Of a stretch of 44,620 bases of DNA, positions 1 to 7,340 are shown piece by piece. Position numbers and translations under genes: made by a program. Each line of letters starts with the position of its first letter. Position 1 is the stretch's first letter. Origin of the DNA: Chitinophagales bacterium (GTDB taxonomy: Bacteria; Bacteroidota; Bacteroidia; Chitinophagales; UBA2359); contig JAHDEE010000011.1 of the NCBI GenBank assembly GCA_020629005.1, positions 11,882-56,501 of the forward strand. Direction: 5' to 3'. The notes below the pieces were generated by a model. That model did no database searches and was not told where the DNA came from. It saw only the letters and a list, made by a program, of their open reading frames with translations.

Positions 1-103
1 AGGTTTCAGGACCAGTGCCTTGTTCGACGACAAACAATTGATGCTCACCTACCTTAACAAAGCTGCCCTTTTCTTTCCATTTAGCTGCAGTCCATCTTCT
101 CAT
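1..103 (-). CDS. Alpha/beta hydrolase, N-terminal fragment (runs off window start)
   Basis: Reading leftward from an ATG at 103, the first 34 codons are open to the window edge. They begin MRRWTAAKWKEKGSF and continue with GEHQLFVVEQGTGPET. A small N-terminal strand followed by a G-x-H-x-L-F-V-V-E-Q-G-x-G-P stretch is how many soluble alpha/beta hydrolases of the haloalkane-dehalogenase-like group begin, just before the oxyanion HG motif. The catalytic Ser, Asp and His lie outside the window, so the substrate cannot be judged. The gene is divergent from the iron-type operon starting at 211, and the 107 bp between them holds two palindromes that could control both directions. A plus-strand frame (2-109) is also open but resembles nothing, and I prefer the minus-strand reading. 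Confidence 0.7.
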   Translation of the reverse strand, partial: MRRWTAAKWKEKGSFVKVGEHQLFVVEQGTGPET

Positions 104-139
104 AACTAAAAGTAAGGAAGTTCGACGAAAAGGAAGCGC

Positions 140-162
140 TTATTTAGAATCTTTCTAAATAA
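140..162. promoter_or_regulatory. Perfect 10-bp dyad, putative metal-regulator operator (site 1)
   Basis: The arms TTATTTAGAA (140-149) and TTCTAAATAA (153-162) are exact reverse complements around a 3-bp centre, and a C-G pair at 139/163 extends the dyad. AT-rich dyads of this length upstream of imelysin and TonB-receptor genes suggest a Fur- or DtxR-family operator. That assignment is inferred from the downstream genes, not from a matched consensus. The site lies 49 bp upstream of the DUF4856 start codon and 37 bp upstream of the divergent hydrolase start. Confidence 0.65.
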
Positions 163-181
163 GGCGTACATTAGCGTCTTC

Positions 182-204
182 TTATTTAGAATTGATCCAA
201 ATAA
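182..204. promoter_or_regulatory. Second, imperfect copy of the operator dyad (site 2)
   Basis: TTATTTAGA (182-190) faces TCCAAATAA (196-204), pairing at 8 of 9 positions. Like site 1 it spans 23 bp and shares the same left arm. Its centre is 42 bp from the centre of site 1, about four helical turns, so the two sites present the same DNA face. It ends 6 bp before the ATG at 211, where bound repressor would block transcription or initiation. Confidence 0.6.
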
Positions 205-210
205 CGCTAA

Positions 211-1317
211 ATGAAGTCAGCCAAATTAGTCCCAATGCTTCTGACATCACTGGTATTTCTGGCCGTGTGGACCGGATGTTCCAAAGAAGAGGATGCCTAT
301 GTAATTCCTGATACTTACAACTTTGATAACGTCAATTATACAGGGCAGCTACAGCGTATTTCGATGCTAAATGAGATGAAAGCCTACATGAGTCTGGCAA
401 GTAATAACGGTTTTGTGCTTGATGCTGACCGCCTGAAGGCGATGTATAGTAACGACATGGAAGCAGCTCAATGGAGTGGAAACTACGATGATTCCAAACA
501 ATTGAAGTCGAAGACTTTTGAAGGGGTGCGAGATGATTTTGCTTTCTGTTTTGATCGTATTGCCGAAGCCAGCCAAAGCACAGTTCCTTCGAGTAATGGA
601 CAAGCTGGAAGAGTACAAAGCACGGTTAACCCCGACAAGACCTATTTGTTGGATGCCAACGGACTTGAGCAGGCTCAAATCATTCAAAAGGGCCTGATGG
701 GTGCTTGCTTTTACTATCAGGCCACAGCCGTATATATGGGCGCTGAAAAGATGAGTGCTGATAACAGTTATCGGGAAGAAGGTTCTGCTACCTTGATGGA
801 ACACTATTGGGATGAAGCCTTTGGATATCTGGGACTGCCTACAGATTATCCAACAAATGTAGAGGGGCTTCAGTTTTGGGGTTCTTATCTCGAAAAAAGA
901 AATGCGGTACTGGAAAACCGAGAGGATTTGTACAATTCCTTGATTAAGGGTAGAGCTGCTATTAGTGCGAATCTGCTGGGGGATCGGGACGAAGCCATTG
1001 AGACTGCCCGACATGAATGGGAAAAACTTGTAGTCGCTTGTGCGCTGCACTACCTAAATGACAGCTATGAGCACTTTGAGGATTTGGCTTTGAAGGCCCA
1101 CGGTTTGTCTGAAGCTATCGGATTCATCTACAGTCTTCAATTCAATCCTTCGAAAAGAATCACCAATCAACGTGTTGAACATTATCTGGCTGCAATAGGT
1201 GGAGCTGCTTCATTCCCTGAAATGAATCTTTATGCTACAAGCAAGGAGGACCTATTGCAGGTTCGGGATGAACTAGCTGCTGATTACGGATTCGAAGAAC
1301 TAAAATCGGACTTTTGA
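211..1317 (+). CDS. DUF4856 lipoprotein, first gene of iron-type operon
   Basis: This is a 368-residue predicted lipoprotein. It has a hydrophobic signal (residues 7-20) and a lipobox ending at Cys23 (VWTGCSKEED). The family-typical start of the mature domain is YNFDNVNYTGQLQRISMLNEM, and a HYWDEAFGYLG motif sits at residues 198-208. DUF4856 proteins are alpha-helical, of unproven function, and in Bacteroidota are commonly found beside imelysin and TonB-receptor genes in loci thought to respond to iron. Here the stop overlaps the imelysin start by one base (TGATG), which implies translational coupling. The start at 211 directly follows two palindromic operator-like sites. Family assignment is firm; a role in metal uptake is inferred from neighbours. 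Confidence 0.85.
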   Translation: MKSAKLVPMLLTSLVFLAVWTGCSKEEDAYVIPDTYNFDNVNYTGQLQRISMLNEMKAYMSLASNNGFVLDADRLKAMYSNDMEAAQWSGNYDDSKQLKSKTFEGVRDDFAFCFDRIAEASQSTVPSSNGQAGRVQSTVNPDKTYLLDANGLEQAQIIQKGLMGACFYYQATAVYMGAEKMSADNSYREEGSATLMEHYWDEAFGYLGLPTDYPTNVEGLQFWGSYLEKRNAVLENREDLYNSLIKGRAAISANLLGDRDEAIETARHEWEKLVVACALHYLNDSYEHFEDLALKAHGLSEAIGFIYSLQFNPSKRITNQRVEHYLAAIGGAASFPEMNLYATSKEDLLQVRDELAADYGFEELKSDF

Positions 1318-2420
1318 TGTCGAAGCTTTTGTACGGTTTCTTGCTGTCCCTAACAGGACTGTACTTTTGTTCTTGCGGAAGTGACAATGGTCCTGTCAAT
1401 TCCTGCGGAGCTGACTACGATCAAGTTGCCCTTTTTTCCAATTATGTTGAGCAGTTGATTATTCCCAATTACGAGAATTTTCATGAAGATCTGCAGGCCT
1501 TATCTCTCGCGATGGATGATCTTTCGGCCATGGGCAATCAGGAAAATTTACTGCTTGTACAGGAGAAGTTTAGGACAGCTTATAAATCCTGGCAGTGGGT
1601 GGCTGGCTTTCAATTTGGACCGGCAGACGAACAGGAGCTGAGAAGCAGCTGCAACAATTTCCCTGCAAACCGGGATCAGATTGAATTTATTCTTGCCGGA
1701 GGTGATTTCGACCCTGGTTTGAGCGAGCAATATGAGCGAGGATTTCCTGCCTTGGATTATCTACTGTTCAAGAATGATGCTGAATGGGTTTTGTCAGAGC
1801 TTGAAGGCAATTCGCAATTCTCTATTTACATGTTCGGCATTATCGAGTTGATGCTCTCGAGAAGTGAGGCTACTTTGCAAGCCTGGCGGGGAGAATACGG
1901 CGATAATTTTCTGACCAATACGGGTTCAGCTGCCGGCTCTTCACTTAGCTTATTGATCAATAACTTGAGCAAGCAATACGAGCGCATAAAATCTGAGAAG
2001 ATTGGTTTGCCTTCTGGGGAGTTGACCCTACAGTTCACCTATCCAGAGCGAGTAGAGGCCGTACACAGCGGACTTTCTCTGGCATTGTTGCAAGAAAGTT
2101 TGAAAGCCAGCAAGTACCAATTTGAGGGTAGATCTCGCCTGGGAAGCCAAGGAATGGGACTGGCAGAATACCTTGAGTATGTGAATGCAAAGAAAGGGGA
2201 CCAGGCATTGAAGACTGTGATTCTGGATCAATATGATTTAGCCCTTCAAGAAGTAGCATCTCTAGCTGAGCCGCTCTCCGAAACGATTGAGAACAACACC
2301 AGTTCTGTGGTCGATACCTACAACGAGATTTCACAACAAGTGATCCATTTAAAGACAGACATGCCGTCTGTACTATGTGTTTCCATTACTTATGTGGACA
2401 ACCCTAGCGACAGCGATTAG
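1317..2420 (+). CDS. Imelysin-family (peptidase M75-like) lipoprotein
   Basis: This is a 367-residue protein with a lipoprotein signal ending near Cys20 (LYFCSCGSDNG). The mature part is helical, with the imelysin-type start VEQLIIPNYENF (44-55) and the hallmark RGFPALDYLLF (141-151). Imelysin-like proteins are periplasmic or outer-membrane proteins tied to iron uptake. Some bind metals, and despite the M75 name most are not shown to be proteases. I chose ATG 1317, which overlaps the previous stop by one base; the TTG at 1314 is an alternative. The 3' end overlaps the next gene by up to 44 bp. The coupled order DUF4856-imelysin-HTTM-TonB receptor suggests the four proteins work on one substrate. 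Confidence 0.88.
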   Translation: MSKLLYGFLLSLTGLYFCSCGSDNGPVNSCGADYDQVALFSNYVEQLIIPNYENFHEDLQALSLAMDDLSAMGNQENLLLVQEKFRTAYKSWQWVAGFQFGPADEQELRSSCNNFPANRDQIEFILAGGDFDPGLSEQYERGFPALDYLLFKNDAEWVLSELEGNSQFSIYMFGIIELMLSRSEATLQAWRGEYGDNFLTNTGSAAGSSLSLLINNLSKQYERIKSEKIGLPSGELTLQFTYPERVEAVHSGLSLALLQESLKASKYQFEGRSRLGSQGMGLAEYLEYVNAKKGDQALKTVILDQYDLALQEVASLAEPLSETIENNTSSVVDTYNEISQQVIHLKTDMPSVLCVSITYVDNPSDSD

Positions 2421-3738
2421 ACGTGAAGTGGGCATCGCGCCACTGATCACATTCCGAATCTGCTTTGGCGCCTTGATGCTCCTCGCTTGTGTGCGATTTG
2501 TCTTTGAAGGCTGGATCGAAGAATTGTATATCAAACCTGGTTTCTTTTTTAAGTATTATGGCTTTGAATGGGTAACTGTGCTATCGCCTGTGGGCATGTA
2601 TGGGTTGCTATCACTCATCGGCATTTTCTCAGTGATGATCATGCTAGGTCTTTTCTATCGGCTGGCTGCCATTGGGTTTTTCTTCTCTTTCTGCTACCTG
2701 GAGTTAATTGATGCGAGCAACTATCTCAACCACTATTATCTGGTCTGCATCTTCAGCTTCATGCTGATCTTTCTTCCCGCAAATGCCAGTTTTAGTCTGG
2801 ATGTTTTGCGTAAACCGGAGATCAGACTTTATCGAATTCCCCAATGGATGACCGGGGCCCTGATGGCTCAGCTGGCCATAGTTTATAGTTTTGCCGGGCT
2901 TGCCAAACTGAGTCCCGACTGGCTCTTTCACGCACGACCTTTAAGCATTTGGTTCGCTGAGCGATCCCAAATGCCGCTGATCGGGCCACTATTGAGCTGG
3001 CCATACAGCGCCTACATAGCGAGCTGGTTTGCAGCAATTTATGATTGTTCAATTGCCTGTTGGCTATTGATCCCCAGTACGAGAAAAGTTGCTTACGTGT
3101 TTGTGCTGGTATTCCACTTGCTTACCTGGCTGTTCTTTAACATCGGACTGTTTCCCTTGATCATGATCTTGTCGACGCTGGTATTCTTTCCTGCTCCGTA
3201 TCATGAGTGCTTTCTAAGTAAGATTGGCTTTCGAGGCACTGCGGGTCGCTTGCCCAGGCAGTGTATTGTTCCTGGAAAATATATTGCTGTTATCTTTGCC
3301 TGCTTGTTGTTTGTGCAAACGCTTATGCCACTTCGACATCTGCTCTATCCTGGCTCCTGTCTTTGGACGGAGGAGGGCTACCGATTCAGTTGGAGAGTGA
3401 TGCTGGTGGAGAAGTCCGGGCATGCCACATTCCGGGTAAGTGATAAGGCGCAAGGACGGCATACTGAAATCAGAAATAACCAATACCTAACAGACTTTCA
3501 AGAAAAGCAGATGAGCATTCAACCGGATTTTATCTTACAGTTTGCACACCGTATAGCCGAGGAGTACCGAACAAAGCACGGCATGTCCGATCCGATTGTG
3601 AGGGTAGACGCCTTTGTATCTCTCAATGGGCGCAGTAGCAGACGTTTGATCGATCCGAAGGTGAATCTTGCAAAGGAAAGGGCGAGCTTATACCCAAAGT
3701 CATGGATACTCGCGAGAGATAAAACAAGCGAGCTATGA
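2377..3738 (+). CDS. HTTM-domain (vitamin K gamma-carboxylase-like) membrane protein
   Basis: This is a 453-residue integral membrane protein with roughly seven to eight hydrophobic helices in the first 310 residues. It is followed by a soluble tail of about 140 residues. The early segment (PLITFRICFGALMLLACVRF, then a Tyr/Phe-rich loop and SNYLNHYYL) is characteristic of HTTM proteins, which resemble the membrane part of vitamin K-dependent gamma-carboxylase. The listed start is GTG 2377; ATG 2392 is an equally plausible start five codons later. Both lie inside the imelysin gene, and the stop overlaps the receptor start as ATGA. HTTM genes recur in Bacteroidota imelysin/TonB loci, but their biochemical job there is unknown. 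Whether it modifies, oxidises or transports something cannot be read from the sequence. Confidence 0.82.
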   Translation: MFPLLMWTTLATAIRREVGIAPLITFRICFGALMLLACVRFVFEGWIEELYIKPGFFFKYYGFEWVTVLSPVGMYGLLSLIGIFSVMIMLGLFYRLAAIGFFFSFCYLELIDASNYLNHYYLVCIFSFMLIFLPANASFSLDVLRKPEIRLYRIPQWMTGALMAQLAIVYSFAGLAKLSPDWLFHARPLSIWFAERSQMPLIGPLLSWPYSAYIASWFAAIYDCSIACWLLIPSTRKVAYVFVLVFHLLTWLFFNIGLFPLIMILSTLVFFPAPYHECFLSKIGFRGTAGRLPRQCIVPGKYIAVIFACLLFVQTLMPLRHLLYPGSCLWTEEGYRFSWRVMLVEKSGHATFRVSDKAQGRHTEIRNNQYLTDFQEKQMSIQPDFILQFAHRIAEEYRTKHGMSDPIVRVDAFVSLNGRSSRRLIDPKVNLAKERASLYPKSWILARDKTSEL

Positions 3739-6137
3739 GGATAAGAATGGCAATAACGGTGCTGCTGTTTCTTTGTTCTCTGTCCGTTTCTGCTCAGACA
3801 ATAACCGGAACCGTGCTTGGTGCAGAAGAGGGCCATCCAATTGTGGGTGCGACTGTGTTCCTTGCACCCACAGGAACGCTTACAGAAACGGATGAATCGG
3901 GAAGTTTTGAGTTGCGAAATCCAGAAAAGGGACCGCAAAAACTTAGCGTATTCAAGCAAGGTTATAGCACTTTGGACAGCTTGTTGACTGGGGCTGAAAA
4001 TCATCAACTCACTTTGGTTTTACACCCATTGAATGAGACGCTGGAAACAGTGGTAGTAGAGGATAAAAACGAACAATTAGAGTTAAGGAAGTTAAGAAAG
4101 GTAGAAGGCACTGCTATCTACGCAGCAAAGAAAAGCGAGGTGATCAATATAGAGCGTATACTCGCCAATAAAGCTACGAATAATGCCAGACAGGTTTACA
4201 AAGCGATAGCCGGACTGAATATTTGGGAGAGTGATGCAGCAGGATTGCAATTAAATATAGGGGCAAGGGGTTTAGATCCTGTCAGAACCTCCAATTTCAA
4301 TACCCGACAAAACGGTTATGACATCAGTGCTGACGCACTTGGCTACCCTGAAAGCTATTACACCCCTCCCACTCAGGCATTGAAAAAGATTGAGATTGTT
4401 CGGGGTGCCGCCTCTTTGCAATATGGTCCGCAGTTCGGCGGGCTGCTCAACTTTGTATTCAAAGAAGCTTCGAAAAAAAAGATTGCATTCGAGAGCGAAC
4501 AAACCCTGGGTTCTTACGGCTTTCTTTCCAGCTTCAACCGACTTAGCGGAAGTCTGGGAACCTGGTCCTACAATGGATTCTATCAGTACAAAACTGGAAA
4601 TTCCTGGAGGGACAATTCCGACTTTGAACAACATAACGCACATCTTGATTTGGGCACCCAGATAGGAAAAAGGCTGGCACTCAAGACCGAATACACCTAT
4701 ATGCAATACCTTGCTCAGCAAGCCGGAGGGCTGGTAGATTTTGAGTTTCCGCAACTGGCTCGACAATCAAAGCGAAACAGAAATTGGTTTAAGGTAAATT
4801 GGAATCTATTCGCTCTGCATCTTGATTTGAAGCTGAGCGATAAAACCAAGCTGAACAATCGAAGCTTCTTTCTTTCTGCTCAGCGGGAAGCATTGGGTGA
4901 ACTGGGACCAATCAACCGTCCAGATCCGATGAGGGAACGAGATTTGATTCGTGGCAAGTACCAAAACTTTGGCAATGAAACGCGCCTAATTACCAGATAC
5001 CAGCTGCTTGGTAAAATGGCTACATTGGTCCTTGGTACTCGATTCTACCAAGGGTACACTACTAATGAGCAAGGGAATGCCGGCGATGGAAGCGATGCTA
5101 ACTTTAGCTTTCTTCATCCCGAGGATCTGGAAAAGTCTTCCTACGAATTCCCAAGTAGGAACCTGTCCTTTTTCTTCGAGCATTTGTACTTGCTTTCCGA
5201 CAGACTTTCAATTACTCCAGGTGCTCGATTTGAGATCATCAAGACTAGTTCTGATGGCTATTACAAGCAAAGATTCATTTCCGGAGGTGAAGTGGTCTTT
5301 GAGCAACGATTTGAAGACCAGAAGGAGAATCAAAGACAGCTATTGCTTTTGGGTCTGGGATTGAGTTACCAATTGAGCGATCAATTGGAGGCATATGCTA
5401 ATGCATCTCAAAATTATCGCTCGATTAACTTTAGCGACCTCGCAGTGGTGAATCCAAACATGATAATTGACAGTCTCATGCAAGATGAGCGAGGCTACAA
5501 TGTCGACCTCGGATTGCGTGGCAAACTGGCCAAAGAGCGGATCAGCTTTGATTGCAGTTTGTTCCTGCTGGACTATGCCAACAGAATTGGAATTGCAGAG
5601 CTCATCATAGACGATCCAGCTATAGGAGAAAAGGCAGTAGCCTATAGAACAAATGTAGGCGATGCCCGAATACTTGGCCTGGAATCCTACGGGGAATATT
5701 CAATCAATGCTTGGGCAGATGTGCAGCCAAAGGTCTTCACAAACTTTTCAATTCTCAGGGGAAAGTATCTAGACGGGTCATCTTCAATTGTGGATAATGA
5801 CGTTGAGCTGGTACCGCCCCTTAGTGCCAAGCTTGGACTAAATCTTTCTTTTCGCAAGCTGGCTGTCGAATACCAATTCTCTTTTGTGGGAGAACACTTT
5901 AGCGATGCAACCAATGCAGTGCAGGTTGCTGATGCTACAAGAGGAGTGATTCCTAGCTACAGCGTTCAAGATCTTTCAGCGAGCTATTCGTGGAAAAGTC
6001 TCGGCTTTTCAGCCAGCATCAATAATGTCTGGGATCAGCGTTACTTTACAAGAAGAGCTAGCGGCTACCCAGGGCCAGGAATCATTCCGGCCGAGGGTCG
6101 CGCTTGTTATTTCAGTATTTCTTGCAATCTGGAATAA
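3735..6137 (+). CDS. TonB-dependent outer-membrane receptor, FecA-like
   Basis: This is an 800-residue outer-membrane receptor. A signal peptide ends near Ala20 (LFLCSLSVSA-QT). A carboxypeptidase-regulatory-like domain follows (about 22-100), then a TonB-box-like ETVVVED (104-110). The plug domain (about 130-245) carries the conserved NIGARGLDPVRTSNFNTRQN and IEIVRGAASLQYGPQFGG segments. The rest is a beta-barrel. The plug resembles ferric-dicitrate (FecA) type receptors more than SusC types, and no SusD partner is present. As last gene of the operon it would move a ferric chelate or other metal complex across the outer membrane, with the two lipoproteins and the HTTM protein as partners. 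The ligand is not established. Its stop is 6 bp from the convergent stop of the next gene. Confidence 0.9.
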   Translation: MRIRMAITVLLFLCSLSVSAQTITGTVLGAEEGHPIVGATVFLAPTGTLTETDESGSFELRNPEKGPQKLSVFKQGYSTLDSLLTGAENHQLTLVLHPLNETLETVVVEDKNEQLELRKLRKVEGTAIYAAKKSEVINIERILANKATNNARQVYKAIAGLNIWESDAAGLQLNIGARGLDPVRTSNFNTRQNGYDISADALGYPESYYTPPTQALKKIEIVRGAASLQYGPQFGGLLNFVFKEASKKKIAFESEQTLGSYGFLSSFNRLSGSLGTWSYNGFYQYKTGNSWRDNSDFEQHNAHLDLGTQIGKRLALKTEYTYMQYLAQQAGGLVDFEFPQLARQSKRNRNWFKVNWNLFALHLDLKLSDKTKLNNRSFFLSAQREALGELGPINRPDPMRERDLIRGKYQNFGNETRLITRYQLLGKMATLVLGTRFYQGYTTNEQGNAGDGSDANFSFLHPEDLEKSSYEFPSRNLSFFFEHLYLLSDRLSITPGARFEIIKTSSDGYYKQRFISGGEVVFEQRFEDQKENQRQLLLLGLGLSYQLSDQLEAYANASQNYRSINFSDLAVVNPNMIIDSLMQDERGYNVDLGLRGKLAKERISFDCSLFLLDYANRIGIAELIIDDPAIGEKAVAYRTNVGDARILGLESYGEYSINAWADVQPKVFTNFSILRGKYLDGSSSIVDNDVELVPPLSAKLGLNLSFRKLAVEYQFSFVGEHFSDATNAVQVADATRGVIPSYSVQDLSASYSWKSLGFSASINNVWDQRYFTRRASGYPGPGIIPAEGRACYFSISCNLE

Positions 6138-6143
6138 CGAGCA

Positions 6144-7214
6144 TCAATAATCAGAATCGATGATCATCATCATTCTCGACTGCCGGAACCTGCCCTTTGC
6201 ATTGCGAAGGGTCATTTCGAAGAGGTAATTTCCCGCTGGCAGATCATCTTTGGCCTGATTTCGATCAAACTGTACATTATATTCTCCAGCTCGAAGCTGA
6301 CGATGCACCAATTGCTCCACCAGTTCGCCCGCCGGATTGAAAACAGATAAGGTCACCATGCCGGATTCCTTTAGCGAAAAGGATATATCTGTAGTGGAGC
6401 TACATGGATTGGGAAAGTTTTGACCAAGCTCAAAGTACTGCTTTCCCTCTCCTATTTGTATCGAGGTTCCGGTTCCTAACATATCCAGTCCAATACAAAA
6501 ATCAGCGGTGAGACTGTTAGGATAATCGCTGGAATCGAAAGTCATCATCAAAGATTGTGCGTTGTTAAACAGCCCATCCGTAGTCAGGTCTACTGGGTTG
6601 TCCCCGTAATCCGCATAATCATCAATCTCTGTGTATACCAGCGTCTTCAATGCATCCGGTACGTACATTTGTGAGAGAAAGGTGCTACTTGGATCCTTGC
6701 TACCATCGATTTCCCCGCCTGGCATAAAACCCAAATGTACGTCGAAATGGAAGTGAGTGGCACGACCCGGATACCAGCCCGGGAATTTGGTCTCAAATAC
6801 GCACTCTCCGGCTTGATTTGTTTGCCGATAGCCTCTGAAGTAGCTACCATCTGTACCATCTTCGGGATTTCCCTGGGCGGTGGAAAATTGAGAGTAAACT
6901 CCTCTATGATCACAATGCCAAAGATTTACCACTGCATCTGGCACCGGTTCGCAATTCTGCACACCAAGTACCTTGAAACGTACCTGTAAGGGCAAGCCCG
7001 GCCTACCCTCAGAAATATCCAATCGGTCATATTCCGGATCGAGATAAAAAGGGCCACCCGTATGCACTGGCTGAAGCACGCAATCAAAAGGTGGCTTTGG
7101 AGAGGCCTGGAGAGATTGCGAAGTAAGCTTATCGAGTCCGGACAAAATGAAAGGACCTGAAATCAAGCCGACTCCTGCGCGTTTCAAAAATTCTTTTCTG
7201 TTAATTGGTTTCAT
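6144..7214 (-). CDS. Secreted intradiol ring-cleavage dioxygenase-like protein with T9SS sorting domain
   Basis: Read from ATG 7214 (MKPINRKEFLKRAG), the protein has 356 residues; upstream codons to 7298 look non-coding. An N-terminal signal (about 1-35) has a basic RKEFLKR stretch but no twin Arg. The catalytic domain keeps all four ferric ligands expected for the protocatechuate 3,4-dioxygenase fold: Tyr107 in HRGVYSQF, Tyr148 in GWYPGRATHFHF, and His154 and His156. It also has the substrate-side motif GPFY. The family opens catechol-type rings between the hydroxyls. The C-terminal region (FELGQNFPNPCSST, then VFNPAGELV) is a type A T9SS sorting domain, so the enzyme should be outside the cell. 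No ring-degradation operon surrounds it. The substrate is unknown; lignin-like or other phenolics are only a guess. Confidence 0.85.
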   Translation of the reverse strand: MKPINRKEFLKRAGVGLISGPFILSGLDKLTSQSLQASPKPPFDCVLQPVHTGGPFYLDPEYDRLDISEGRPGLPLQVRFKVLGVQNCEPVPDAVVNLWHCDHRGVYSQFSTAQGNPEDGTDGSYFRGYRQTNQAGECVFETKFPGWYPGRATHFHFDVHLGFMPGGEIDGSKDPSSTFLSQMYVPDALKTLVYTEIDDYADYGDNPVDLTTDGLFNNAQSLMMTFDSSDYPNSLTADFCIGLDMLGTGTSIQIGEGKQYFELGQNFPNPCSSTTDISFSLKESGMVTLSVFNPAGELVEQLVHRQLRAGEYNVQFDRNQAKDDLPAGNYLFEMTLRNAKGRFRQSRMMMIIDSDY

Positions 7215-7285
7215 AGTTCTAGGCTTTATAAGCACAAATTTCGTGCTCGAATGAATGGGGAGGGCTGGTTTAGCTAAGATTGCAG

Positions 7286-7331
7286 AACCTTGCTCCATTT
7301 GCAGGAAATGAGCTGAAAACGGAGCAAGGTT
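7286..7331 (-). terminator. Stem-loop after coiled-coil gene, terminator-like
   Basis: An exact 11-bp inverted repeat (AACCTTGCTCC at 7286-7296, GGAGCAAGGTT at 7321-7331) encloses a 24-nt loop, 9 bp beyond the minus-strand stop at 7341. No T-run follows on the minus strand, so it may be a processing or 3'-protecting hairpin, not a classical intrinsic terminator. It also lies in the 5' region of the dioxygenase gene. Confidence 0.45.
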
Positions 7332-7340
7332 TCCGGATAG

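Noticed and set aside
2-109. Plus-strand frame at the left edge (GFRTSALFDDKQ...)
   Set aside because: It is open for 35 codons, but the opposite strand gives a much better protein start typical of alpha/beta hydrolases with a proper ATG.
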